In this document: positions 1-10,355 of the stretch, in pieces
How positions within the stretch are numbered: position 1 is the stretch's first letter
Layout of the letters: the number at the start of each line of letters is the position of its first letter
NCBI RefSeq assembly: GCF_030158645.1
Contig: NZ_JAOASO010000093.1
Location: 1 to 44,763 of the forward strand
Origin: Hydrogenophaga sp.
GTDB lineage: Bacteria > Pseudomonadota > Gammaproteobacteria > Burkholderiales > Burkholderiaceae_C
Length of the DNA: 44,763 bases
Direction of reading: 5' to 3'
The notes under the pieces: generated by a model
The model's database searches: none
What the model was told of the DNA's origin: nothing
Seen by the model: the letters and a program-made list of their open reading frames with translations, nothing else
Made by a program: the position numbers and the translations under genes

Positions 1-2
1 AA

Positions 3-1145
<1,143 letters not shown>

Positions 1146-1457
1146 TTGCTCCTTGCCTGAGACGCCATGCCGGCGTTGCAAGGGCTTGCCGTGGCGCTGC
1201 CACTGTCTACGCCCTTGCGCCTTGGCCTGGCGCCTCATGCTGCGTCGGAATGCATCGCTGCAAGCCGACAAAGGAAACCCAAGAAAAAAACCCCGCGAGG
1301 CGACTCGCGGGGTTTTTTCATTGGGTCGTCAGTCTTCGGTCGTTCGCCAACCCAAAGCGCGGGTGTCCGGTTGGGTCGGATGGCGATTTGCTGACGCGAA
1401 GCGGCTGATGAGCTGTCCGGCCCACCCGGGCACCCACGCGCTCCAGGCCAAAGAAAC
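1146..1457. other. groEL-tal intergenic region
   Basis: This 312-bp gap between convergent genes holds the groEL terminator at 1281-1318. I see no convincing gene, RNA or second terminator in the rest. Confidence 0.6.
1281..1318 (+). terminator. Intrinsic terminator after groEL
   Basis: A perfect 9-bp GC-rich stem, CCCCGCGAG (1291-1299) with CTCGCGGGG (1304-1312), has a GCGA loop and is followed by six T. A run of seven A precedes the stem, so it could also act on the other strand, for the convergent transaldolase gene. Confidence 0.92.
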
Positions 1458-2399
1458 TCAGCGCATCAAAGCTTCCAGCTTGATGGTGTCAGCCACAAAA
1501 GCCCGGATGCCTTCGGACAGCTTCTCCGTGGCCATGGCGTCCTCGTTCAAGGCAAACCGGAAGCTGGCCTCGTCGTGGGTCACAAAAGGAATGTCCATGG
1601 CTTTCGCGGCATCGGCATTCAACGCCCGGCTCAGGGGAGCTTCGCTCGCAGCCAATTGGGCCAACAATTCCGGGCTGATGGTCAGCAGATCGCAGCCGGC
1701 CAGCGCCGTGATCTGGCCCACGTTGCGAAAGCTCGCGCCCATCACCTCGGTGGCGATGCCGTGCTTTTTGTAGAACTCGTAGATGGCGCGCACCGATCGC
1801 ACACCCGGGTCGTTGGGGCCCGCCATTGCGGCCTCATCCCAGCCCGCACCGGCGGTTTTCTTGTACCAGTCGTAGATCCGCCCCACGAAGGGGGAGATCA
1901 ACTGCACCTGGGCTTGCCCGCAGGCCACGGCCTGGGCAAACGAGAACAACAAGGTGAGGTTGGTGTGGATGCCGTCCCGCTCCAGCCGGGCGGCGGCCTG
2001 GATGCCCTCCCAGGTGGACGCGATCTTGATCAGCACGCGGTCCACAGGCACGCCCTCGCCCTGGTACAGGTCGATGATTCGGCGCGCTCGGGTCACGGTG
2101 GCCTCGGTGTCGAAGCTCAGGCGGGCGTCCACTTCGGTGGACACACGACCCGGAATCAGCCGCAGGATCTCGCAGCCGAAACGCACCAGCAAGCGGTTCG
2201 TCACCTCGTCCAGGCCCTGCGCACCGTGTTGCGCCACGGCTTCTTTCAACAGGTGCGCGTACTCGGGCTTTTGCACCGCCTTGAGGATGAGCGAGGGATT
2301 GGTCGTGGCGTCTTGCGGCGCGAACGCAGCGATCTGCTTGAAGTCGCCGGTGTCGGCGACCACGGTGGTGAATTGTTTGAGGGCGTCGAGCTGGTTCAT
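1458..2399 (-). CDS. tal: Transaldolase
   Basis: This cytoplasmic enzyme of the non-oxidative pentose phosphate pathway transfers a dihydroxyacetone unit between sugar phosphates (sedoheptulose-7-P + glyceraldehyde-3-P to erythrose-4-P + fructose-6-P). The 313-residue length fits the TalB family. Family motifs are visible: [12 protein letters not shown] near residues 30-41 and the Schiff-base lysine K125 in [12 protein letters not shown] chose the ATG at 2399 ([14 protein letters not shown]), which is the family N-terminus; the frame is open upstream to 2450, but that extension would overlap the HexR-like palindrome and looks non-coding. The gene is divergent from the HexR-type regulator, suggesting shared control of sugar phosphate metabolism. 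Confidence 0.96.
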   Translation of the reverse strand: MNQLDALKQFTTVVADTGDFKQIAAFAPQDATTNPSLILKAVQKPEYAHLLKEAVAQHGAQGLDEVTNRLLVRFGCEILRLIPGRVSTEVDARLSFDTEATVTRARRIIDLYQGEGVPVDRVLIKIASTWEGIQAAARLERDGIHTNLTLLFSFAQAVACGQAQVQLISPFVGRIYDWYKKTAGAGWDEAAMAGPNDPGVRSVRAIYEFYKKHGIATEVMGASFRNVGQITALAGCDLLTISPELLAQLAASEAPLSRALNADAAKAMDIPFVTHDEASFRFALNEDAMATEKLSEGIRAFVADTIKLEALMR

Positions 2400-2422
2400 G
2401 GACCGCATTATCGAGCAGGGCA

Positions 2423-2437
2423 GGTAATAAAATTTCA
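2423..2437. promoter_or_regulatory. Putative HexR operator between tal and the RpiR regulator
   Basis: The AT-rich imperfect palindrome GGTAATAAAATTTCA lies centrally in the divergent 65-bp gap. It matches 12 of 15 positions of the HexR consensus I recall from gammaproteobacteria (TGTAATTAAATTACA). It sits about 24 bp from the tal start and 27 bp from the regulator start, where binding could control both. Inference from sequence resemblance and gene context only. Confidence 0.5.
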
Positions 2438-2464
2438 CCCTGCCATGCAACCCAGGTAACCAAC

Positions 2465-3313
2465 ATGCTCGACCGGATCAAAGCCTCCCTGCCTTCACTG
2501 GCGCCCGCCGAGCAACGTGTGGCCAAACTCGTGCTGCTGGACCCCCGCACCTTCGCCAGCCTGCCCGTGACCGAACTCGCCGACCGCGCCCACGTGAGCA
2601 AACCCACCGTGGTGCGCTTTTGCCGCAGCATGGGATACGACGGCCTGTCCGATTTCAAGCTCAAGCTGGCCGGCACGGTGAGCGAGGGCGTGCCCTTCAT
2701 CCACCGCAGCGTGGATGTGGACGACAAGACCGGTGACGTGCTGGTCAAGGTGATCGACAACACGGTGGCGGCGTTCCTGAAATACCGCAACGACGCGTCG
2801 AGCCACGCGATCGAAAAGGTGGTGGACGCGCTGGTCGCGACCTACAAGCACAAGGGCCGCATCGAGTTCTATGGCGCTGGCAATTCCGGCATCGTGGCGC
2901 AGGACGCCCAGCACAAGTTCTTTCGCCTGGGCATCAACGCCATTGCGTACAGCGACGGCCACATGCAGGTGATGAGCGCGTCCTTGCTCGGTCCGGGCGA
3001 CTGCGTGGTGATCGTCTCCAACTCGGGTCGCACGCGCGACCTGATGGACGCGGCCGACATCGCGCGCAAGCACGGCGCCACCGTGATCACCATCACCACC
3101 AGCGGCACCCCGCTGGCGCAGGCCGGCCACTTCCACCTGTCGGCCGACCATCCCGAAGGCTACGACCGCTACAGCCCCATGACCTCGCGCCTGATGCACC
3201 TCATGGTGATCGACATCGTGGCGACGTGCCTCGCGCTGCGCATTGGCGGCAACAAACTGCAGCCGCTGCTCAAAGAGATGAAAAACAACCTCAAGAGCAA
3301 GCGGTACGCCTGA
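2465..3313 (+). CDS. hexR: RpiR/HexR-family transcriptional regulator
   Basis: A 282-residue protein with the two-domain RpiR layout. The N-terminal helix-turn-helix lies around residues 34-58 ([19 protein letters not shown]). The C-terminal sugar isomerase (SIS) domain lies at about 128-260 ([20 protein letters not shown], then [12 protein letters not shown]), which binds a phosphosugar effector. HexR members usually repress Entner-Doudoroff and glucose catabolic genes and respond to 2-keto-3-deoxy-6-phosphogluconate. The divergent position next to transaldolase and the palindrome upstream fit this role. RpiR membership is clear; the HexR assignment is from context and overall similarity. 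Confidence 0.85.
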   Translation: MLDRIKASLPSLAPAEQRVAKLVLLDPRTFASLPVTELADRAHVSKPTVVRFCRSMGYDGLSDFKLKLAGTVSEGVPFIHRSVDVDDKTGDVLVKVIDNTVAAFLKYRNDASSHAIEKVVDALVATYKHKGRIEFYGAGNSGIVAQDAQHKFFRLGINAIAYSDGHMQVMSASLLGPGDCVVIVSNSGRTRDLMDAADIARKHGATVITITTSGTPLAQAGHFHLSADHPEGYDRYSPMTSRLMHLMVIDIVATCLALRIGGNKLQPLLKEMKNNLKSKRYA

Positions 3314-3328
3314 GCCAGAGGGTCGTCT

Positions 3329-4422
3329 TCAAATGCGGTTTTCTTCCACCGCGTGGCACGCGATGCGGATACCGCCCAGGGTCAGCAGCTGGGGCCGTTC
3401 GTTGCGGCAGCGCTGGTTGGCGTGCGGGCAGCGCGGGTTGAAGGCGCAGCCCGGGGGTGGGTTCAGCGGGTTGGGCACCTCGCCGGAGACCGGCGTGCGT
3501 GCGCGGCCGGTGTCGTGCATCTTCGGGATTGCGTCCAGCAGCATGCGCGTGTAGGGGTGGCGCGGGCTGTCGAACAGCGTGTGCTTGGGTGCGAGCTCCA
3601 CCAGCCGGCCCAGGTACATCACGCCCACCCGATCGCTCACATGGCGCACGACGGCGAGGTTGTGGCTGATGAAGAGATACGTCAGACCTCGCTGCCGCTG
3701 CAGGTCTTTCATGATGTTGAGCACCTGCGCCTGCACGCTCACGTCCAGCGCACTGGTGGGCTCATCGCACACCAGAAACTCGGGCTGTGTGGCCAGCGCA
3801 CGCGCAATCGAGATGCGCTGGCGCTGTCCGCCGCTGAACTGGTGCGGGTACTTCACCCGGTCCAGCGGCGACAGGCCGACCGACTGGAGCAGTTCGTCGA
3901 CCCGGTCGCGCAGCGCGGCCGGCTCGGTCACGATCGCGTGTTCGCGCAGCGGCTCGGCAACGATGTCTTCCACGCGCCAGCGGGGGTTCAAGCTGGCGTA
4001 GGGGTCCTGAAAGATCATCTGGATGCGGCGGCGCAGCCGACGGCCCTCGGGCGTCTTGAACGCAGCGTGTGCGTCCTGCCCGTCAAACTCGAAGCCGCCG
4101 CGCGTGGGCTCGTACAGCCCCACCAGCAGGCGCGCCACGGTGCTCTTGCCACAGCCCGACTCGCCCACCAGGGCCAGCGTCTGGCCACGTGGTATGTCGA
4201 AAGACACACCGTCCACCGCTCGCAGCAACTGGCGTGGCTGGCGCTCGATCACGCGGTTCAGCCAGGGCGCCGACACATCGAAGGTCTTGGCCAGGTCGGT
4301 GGCGCGCACCAGCGGTGCGGCGTTGGTCGCATCCAGCGTCGCCGCCGACACGGCCGCGCGGGTCTCGGCTGTCTTGGCCCGGGCCGCCTGGGCCTCCACG
4401 GCCCGCTCGAACATGTCCGAAC

Positions 4423-4426
<4 letters not shown>
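3329..4426 (-). CDS. dppF: Peptide ABC transporter ATP-binding protein, OppF/DppF type
   Basis: This cytoplasmic ATPase of a peptide/nickel-class importer has 365 residues. Walker A is GESGCGKS (88-95), followed by the signature [15 protein letters not shown] and Walker [12 protein letters not shown]. The C-terminal oligopeptide-transporter domain carries the Cys cluster [19 protein letters not shown] start it at the ATG at 4426 ([10 protein letters not shown]), whose A-T-G-A overlaps the stop of the upstream ATPase gene, a usual sign of translational coupling; a start at 4459 is open but less likely. The first 40 residues are an Ala-rich extension before the ABC domain. It is the last gene of the transporter operon and converges on the HexR gene. 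Confidence 0.93.
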
Positions 4427-5397
<971 letters not shown>

Positions 5398-5401
5398 GTT
5401 G

Positions 5402-6313
5402 TTATCGGAGTCGCGGGTTCAACGCGTCGCGCAGCCAGTCGCCGAGCAGGTTCACGCTGAGTGCGATCAGCACCAGCATGGCGCCGGGGAAAATGGTGAT
5501 CCACCACTCGCCGGAGAACAGATAGTCGTTGCCCACACGGATCAACGTACCCAGGGACGGAGAAGTGGGCGGCGCGCCTACCCCCAGGAAAGAGAGCGTG
5601 GCTTCGGTGATGATGGCCGTGGCCACCTGGATCGTGGCCAGCACGAGCACCGGACCCATGACGTTGGGCAGCACATGGCTGCGCATGATGCGCAGCGGAG
5701 CCACACCGGTCACGCGCGCGGCCTGCACGTATTCCTTGTTGCGCTCCACCAGCGTGGAGCCGCGCACGGTGCGCGCGTACTGCACCCAGCCGGTGAGCGT
5801 GATCGAGATGATGAGCACGCCGAAGGCCAGCGCGTCGTGCGCGTTGGGGAACAGCGCGCGGCCCACACCGGCGATGAGCAGCGCGACCAGGATGGCCGGA
5901 AACGACAGCATCACGTCGCACAGCCGCATGAGCACGCTGTCGATCCAGCCACCCAGAAAGCCGGCGGCGAGCCCCAGCGACACGCCGATCACCACCGAGA
6001 GCACCACCGACGCCAACCCCACCGCCAGCGAAATGCGGGCACCGTACATCAGCGCCGACAGGATGTCGCGCCCCTGGTCGTCGGTGCCCAGCAGGAAATT
6101 GCGCGAACCATCGGAGCTCCAGGCCGGCGGCAGGCGCGCATTGGAGAGTTCGAGCGTGGCGAGATCAAACGGGTTGTGCGGTGCCACCCAGGGCGCGAAC
6201 ACCGCACAGAAAACGCAGATGAACGCCATCACCGCCGCCACGATGGCGGTGGGCGAGGAGCGAAAGCTGTGGCCGACATCGCTGTCGAACCAGCGGTGCA
6301 GAAAAGAGGTCAA
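5402..6313 (-). CDS. dppC: Peptide ABC transporter permease, DppC type
   Basis: A 303-residue inner-membrane permease of the binding-protein-dependent transport family. It has an N-terminal OppC-like segment with a first membrane helix (AIVAAVMAFICVFCAVFAPWV), the sequence LGTDDQGRDILSALMYGARISL typical of DppC/OppC, and the EAA coupling loop region (VTGVAPLRIMRSHVLPN). It ends in helices and the family tail NLLGDWLRDALNPRLR. It pairs with the DppB-type permease at 9311-10291, from which it is separated by the M20 gene and a binding-protein gene, an uncommon order. Confidence 0.93.
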   Translation of the reverse strand: MTSFLHRWFDSDVGHSFRSSPTAIVAAVMAFICVFCAVFAPWVAPHNPFDLATLELSNARLPPAWSSDGSRNFLLGTDDQGRDILSALMYGARISLAVGLASVVLSVVIGVSLGLAAGFLGGWIDSVLMRLCDVMLSFPAILVALLIAGVGRALFPNAHDALAFGVLIISITLTGWVQYARTVRGSTLVERNKEYVQAARVTGVAPLRIMRSHVLPNVMGPVLVLATIQVATAIITEATLSFLGVGAPPTSPSLGTLIRVGNDYLFSGEWWITIFPGAMLVLIALSVNLLGDWLRDALNPRLR

Positions 6314-6355
6314 CGTGAATTCCTAAGAGTGCATCGAGTGAGAAAACCTCCAGCC

Positions 6356-6441
6356 CAAGGCGCGCGAGGGTCCGGCTCCGCCGGCCCCAGCGTGCGTCCC
6401 CCCACCGGGGGGAAGCCGCCGCAGGCGGCGCAGGGGGGGCT
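6356..6441. repeat. Dispersed palindromic repeat (three hairpins)
   Basis: Three GC-rich inverted repeats occur in series: CCGGC-TCC-GCCGG (6372-6384), CCCCCC-ACC-GGGGGG (about 6408-6422) and GCCGCC-GCA-GGCGGC (about 6425-6439). The element sits between the binding-protein gene and dppC. Its style resembles the G/C-rich intergenic repeats common in Comamonadaceae and, loosely, the 81-bp units in the gsp locus. It may stabilise or attenuate the polycistronic mRNA; inference. Confidence 0.65.
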
Positions 6442-6443
6442 TT

Positions 6444-8021
6444 CTACTTCACAGACATGTATCGGAAAGGCATGAAGTTGTCTGCCACCTGGACCAGGGT
6501 CACGTTGCTGGCCACGCCCCAGGCGAGCGCCTGCTGGTGCAGCGGCAAATGCCCGATGTCGTCAGAGTGCAGCTTGAAAGCCTGCTTGATCAACGCGTCG
6601 CGCTTGGTTTTGTCGGTTTCCGACTGGATCTGCACCGTGAGCTCGTCGAGCTTGGGGTTGCAATACGCACCCAGGTTGAACTGGCCGCTACCCTTGTCGT
6701 CCACACAGCGCATCAACGCGTTCAGCGCGTTGTGCGAATCGTAGGTGCCCGGGGTCCAGCCCAGCATGTAGAAGCTCGTGTCGCGCTTGAGGATCTTGGG
6801 GAAGTAGGTGCCCTTGGTCTCGGCCTGCAACAGGATCTTCACGCCCACGCGAGCCAGGTTTGTGGCCACCGCCTGGCAGATCGCTGCGTCGTTCACATAA
6901 CGGTCGTTCGGGCAGTTCATGGCCACCTCGAAACCGTTGGGGTAGCCGGCCTCGGTGAGCAGTTTCTTCGCCGCATCGGGGTCGTACGGCAAGCGGGTGT
7001 TCATCGACTCGTCAAAGCCGTTGATGCCGGGCCCCACCATCAGCGCCGTGGGCTGGGAGGCGCCGCGCATCACGGTGCGCTGGATGCCGTTGATGTCGAT
7101 CGCCTGGTAGAACGCCTGGCGCACGCGCTTGTCCTTGAACGGGTTCTTGCCCTTGACGTTGGAGAAGAGCAGCTCGTCCCGCTTCTGGTCCATGCCGAGG
7201 AAGATGGTGCGCAGCTCCGGGCCCTGCATGACCTTGGTCTTGCCGCTGGCGCTGATGCGCGCCACGTCCTGCAGCGGCACGGGTTCGATCACATCCACCT
7301 GACCCGAGAGCAGCGCGGCCACGCGCGTGGAGTCGTTGCCGATGGGCGTGTACTCGACGTTGATCACATTGCCTTCGATCTTTCCCCAGTAGTTGCCGTT
7401 GCGAACGAAGGTGGTCTTGACGTTGGGCTGGCGCTCGCGCAGGCGAAACGGGCCTGTGCCGTTGGCGCGGAACGAGGCCGCGTTCTCGATGCCCTTGCGG
7501 CGGTCCACGGGCCGGGTGGCCTGGTTCTCTTCTGCCCACTTCTTGTTCATCATGAAGAGCAGCGAGATCACGTCCGGCAGGATGGGGAATGGCGACTTGG
7601 TCTCGATCTCCACCGCAAAGTCGCCTAGCTTGCGCACCGCCTTGATGTCGTTGGTGTAGCTTCGCATGTCCGAACCCTCACCCCCAGCACGCGCAAAACT
7701 GAAGAGCACGTCATCGGCCGTGAACGGCGCGCCATCGTGGAATGTCACGCCCTTGCGCAGCTCGAAACGCCACACGTTGGGCGAGGTCTGCTTCCAGCTG
7801 GTGGCCAGGCCGGGGACCAGCTGGAGGTTGCGGTCGCGCGCCACCAGTGGCTCGTAGACGTTGCTGGTGACGCTGAGCTGCAGGGACTCGTTGAGCGAAT
7901 GCGGGTCCATCGAGAGCGCATCGCCCTGGTTGCCGATGCGGATCGTCTGGGCCTGCGCTGCGCACAGCGCCAGCACGGCACCCACCAGCAGGCTGGCCGC
8001 CCGCGTTGTCTTGAACTTCAT
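6444..8021 (-). CDS. Peptide ABC transporter substrate-binding protein (SBP_bac_5), second of two
   Basis: A periplasmic binding protein of the DppA/OppA class (cluster C), 525 residues. The signal peptide is visible (ASLLVGAVLALCAAQAQ, cleavage near residue 25). Family motifs follow: YEPLV, GVTFHDGAPFTADDVLFSF and GTGPFRL. Its start codon overlaps the stop of the M20 gene by four bases. It is clearly a paralogue of the binding protein at 10356-11942: same length, matching blocks such as YQAIDIN, LLTEAGYPNGFEV and AICQAV. The ligand cannot be read from the sequence; dipeptides, oligopeptides or glutathione-like compounds are possible. Confidence 0.93.
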   Translation of the reverse strand: MKFKTTRAASLLVGAVLALCAAQAQTIRIGNQGDALSMDPHSLNESLQLSVTSNVYEPLVARDRNLQLVPGLATSWKQTSPNVWRFELRKGVTFHDGAPFTADDVLFSFARAGGEGSDMRSYTNDIKAVRKLGDFAVEIETKSPFPILPDVISLLFMMNKKWAEENQATRPVDRRKGIENAASFRANGTGPFRLRERQPNVKTTFVRNGNYWGKIEGNVINVEYTPIGNDSTRVAALLSGQVDVIEPVPLQDVARISASGKTKVMQGPELRTIFLGMDQKRDELLFSNVKGKNPFKDKRVRQAFYQAIDINGIQRTVMRGASQPTALMVGPGINGFDESMNTRLPYDPDAAKKLLTEAGYPNGFEVAMNCPNDRYVNDAAICQAVATNLARVGVKILLQAETKGTYFPKILKRDTSFYMLGWTPGTYDSHNALNALMRCVDDKGSGQFNLGAYCNPKLDELTVQIQSETDKTKRDALIKQAFKLHSDDIGHLPLHQQALAWGVASNVTLVQVADNFMPFRYMSVK

Positions 8022-9298
8022 GCATCGCTCCTTGCGGGGTTGGAAATGGTGGAAACGTGGTTGGCGGACTTGACGTGCCCCTCGGGCAGCGGCATGCCCT
8101 GCTCGACCAGCCCCGCGTGCAGGGCTGCCCCCAAAGGCAGCACCTCGTCGTTGAAGTCGTAACGGCTGTTGTGCAGGTAGCAGCCGCCCATGCCACTCTC
8201 GAGGCCCTGACCCAGGCGCAAATACGCGCCCGGCTTGACCTGCAGCATGAACGAAAAATCTTCGGCCCCCATGCTCGGGTCCATGTTGCGGTCCACGTGG
8301 TCGTGGCCCAGCAGCCGCTGAGCCACGTCACCCGCGAAGCGGGCTTCGGCAGCGCTGTTGATGGTGGCCGGGTACACGCGCTCGTATTTCACGTGGGCTG
8401 CAGCCCCCAGACCGAGTGCCACGCCCGAGCACACCTCCTGCAGGCGCTGCTCGATCATGTTTTGCACCTCGGCGTTGAACGTGCGAACCGTGCCCACCAG
8501 CGTGGCCTTGCCCGGCACCACGCTGTACGCGCCCAGGTCACCAGCCTGCATGGCGCAGATGCTGATGACCGCGCTGTCGATGGCGCGCACGTTGCGCGAG
8601 ACGATGCTCTGAACCGCCGTGATGATGTGGGCCGAGACCAGCACCGGGTCCACCGTCTGGTAGGGGTGCGCGCCGTGACCACCTTTGCCGATGATCTCGA
8701 TCGTGATGCGATCGGCCGAGGCCATCATGGGCCCTGGGTTCACACCCACGGTGCCGGGTTTCATCTGTGGCCAGTTGTGCATGCCGTAGACCGACTGGAC
8801 CGGAAAGCGCTCGAACAGCCCGTCCTCGATCATCGCCTTGGCGCCGGCAAAGCCCTCCTCGCCGGGCTGAAAGATCAGCACCGCCGTGCCGTCGAACTGT
8901 CGCGTCTCGGCCAGGTAGCGCGCAGCACCCACCAGCATGGTGGTGTGTCCGTCGTGACCGCAGCCGTGCATCATGCCGGGCCTGGTGGATTTCCAGGCAA
9001 AGTCGTTGTGCTCGGTCATGGGCAAGGCGTCCATGTCGGCGCGCAGGCCGATCATGCGGCCGCTCTCGCGCCGCTGACCGTGGATCACCGCCACCACGCC
9101 GGTCTTGCCGATGCCGGTGTGAATTTCGTCCACGCCACACACCTTGAGCGACTCCACCACACGCTGCGCGGTGTAGTGCTCTTCAAAACCGATCTCCGGG
9201 TGCGCGTGCAGGTCGCGGCGCAGCGCGGTGAGCTCGGGGTGAAACGCCGCGATGTGCGCGAAGGCGCGGCCGTGGGCTTTGATGCGGGAGTTCAACAT
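8018..9298 (-). CDS. M20-family amidohydrolase/peptidase (hippurate hydrolase-like)
   Basis: A 426-residue metal-dependent amidohydrolase (M20D/HipO-AbgB class) that hydrolyses N-acyl amino acids or small amides. The metal-binding motif HGCGHDGHT gives C113 and H115; PGEEGF (146-151) holds the catalytic and metal-ligand glutamates; YGMHNWP supplies a further His; and GGCYLHNSRYDFND near the C-terminus is typical. The N-terminus (LTALRRDLHAHPEIGFEEH) matches the family, with no signal peptide, so it is cytoplasmic. It lies inside the transporter operon between DppB and the second binding protein, suggesting it acts on the imported compound. Confidence 0.93.
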   Translation of the reverse strand: MLNSRIKAHGRAFAHIAAFHPELTALRRDLHAHPEIGFEEHYTAQRVVESLKVCGVDEIHTGIGKTGVVAVIHGQRRESGRMIGLRADMDALPMTEHNDFAWKSTRPGMMHGCGHDGHTTMLVGAARYLAETRQFDGTAVLIFQPGEEGFAGAKAMIEDGLFERFPVQSVYGMHNWPQMKPGTVGVNPGPMMASADRITIEIIGKGGHGAHPYQTVDPVLVSAHIITAVQSIVSRNVRAIDSAVISICAMQAGDLGAYSVVPGKATLVGTVRTFNAEVQNMIEQRLQEVCSGVALGLGAAAHVKYERVYPATINSAAEARFAGDVAQRLLGHDHVDRNMDPSMGAEDFSFMLQVKPGAYLRLGQGLESGMGGCYLHNSRYDFNDEVLPLGAALHAGLVEQGMPLPEGHVKSANHVSTISNPARSDA

Positions 9299-9310
9299 AT
9301 CGGTGCAGGC

Positions 9311-10291
9311 TCAGTGGCCGCCAGACTTTTCCACGCGCAGGCGCGGATCGACGGCAAAGTACAGCAAATCGACGATCAGGTTGATCACCACGAAAATCAA
9401 CGCGATCAAACAGAGGTAGGCGGCCATGACCGGAATGTCGGCGAACGTGACCGCCTGGATGAACAACAGCCCCATGCCCGGCCACTGGAACACCGTTTCG
9501 GTGATGATGGCAAACGCGATCAGGCCCCCGAGCTGCAGGCCGGTGATGGTCATCACCGGCACCAACGTGTTTTTCAAGGCGTGTCCGAAATGGACGGCGC
9601 GGTCGGTCAGCCCTCGCGCCCGCGCGAACTTGATGTAGTCGGTGCGCAGCACCTCCAGCATCTCGGCGCGCACCAGCCGCATGATGAGCGTGAGCTGGAA
9701 GATGGCCAGCGTGATGGCCGGCAAGGTGATGTGCAACCAGCCTTTGGCGGTGAGCAGACCGGTGGACCACCAGCCCAGTTGAACCACATCGCCCCGACCA
9801 AAACTCGGAAACCACCCCAGGTTCACGGCGAAAACCAGAATCAGCAGGATGCCGATGAGGAAGGTGGGCAGCGACACCCCGAGCAGCGACACCGTCATGA
9901 ACACCTGGCTCATGAAGGTGCCTCGCTTCAGCGCCGCATACACCCCCATGGGAATGCCCACCGCCAGCGCCAGCACGGCGGCCACCAGCGCCAGTTCCAG
10001 GGTGGCAGGAAAGCGCTCGGCGATCAGGCGAGACACCTTGGCACCTTGGCGCAGGCTCAGCCCGAATTCACCCTGCACCGCGTTGGTCAGGAAATGCCAG
10101 AACTGCACGAAGAAAGCCTGGTCGAGACCAAGATCGGCGCGCAGCTCCCGGATCTGCTCGGCGGTGGCGTCCTGGCCCAGCAAAAAAACCACCGGATCGC
10201 CCACGTACTGAAACAGCATGAACGCGATCAGCGCAACGCTGACCATGACGATCACGGCCTGCGCCAGGCGCCGAAGAATGAATGCAAACAT
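9311..10291 (-). CDS. dppB: Peptide ABC transporter permease, DppB type
   Basis: A 326-residue inner-membrane permease with the classic DppB N-terminus (first helix LAQAVIVMVSVALIAFMLF, then YVGDPV). The periplasmic loop LRADLGLDQAFFVQFWHFL precedes the permease core, with the coupling motif RARGLTDRAVHFGHALKNTL. It ends in INLIVDLLYFAVDPRLR, as the family does. It lies downstream of an intrinsic terminator-like hairpin that separates it from the first binding-protein gene. Partner of the DppC permease at 5402-6313. Confidence 0.94.
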   Translation of the reverse strand: MFAFILRRLAQAVIVMVSVALIAFMLFQYVGDPVVFLLGQDATAEQIRELRADLGLDQAFFVQFWHFLTNAVQGEFGLSLRQGAKVSRLIAERFPATLELALVAAVLALAVGIPMGVYAALKRGTFMSQVFMTVSLLGVSLPTFLIGILLILVFAVNLGWFPSFGRGDVVQLGWWSTGLLTAKGWLHITLPAITLAIFQLTLIMRLVRAEMLEVLRTDYIKFARARGLTDRAVHFGHALKNTLVPVMTITGLQLGGLIAFAIITETVFQWPGMGLLFIQAVTFADIPVMAAYLCLIALIFVVINLIVDLLYFAVDPRLRVEKSGGH

Positions 10292-10303
10292 CGTGGGTAC
10301 ACA

Positions 10304-10338
10304 TGAAAAAAGGGTCGCACCACGCGGTGAACGACCCC
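10304..10338 (-). terminator. Intrinsic terminator/attenuator between binding protein and permease genes
   Basis: On the minus strand the stem GGGTCG...CGACCC (10332-10337 with 10312-10317) is extended inside by CACC/GGTG pairs and followed by a run of six T. It lies just after the first binding-protein gene. Partial termination here would give more binding protein than permease, a common device in ABC import operons. Confidence 0.72.
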
Positions 10339-10355
10339 CTACCGATCAGCCGATT

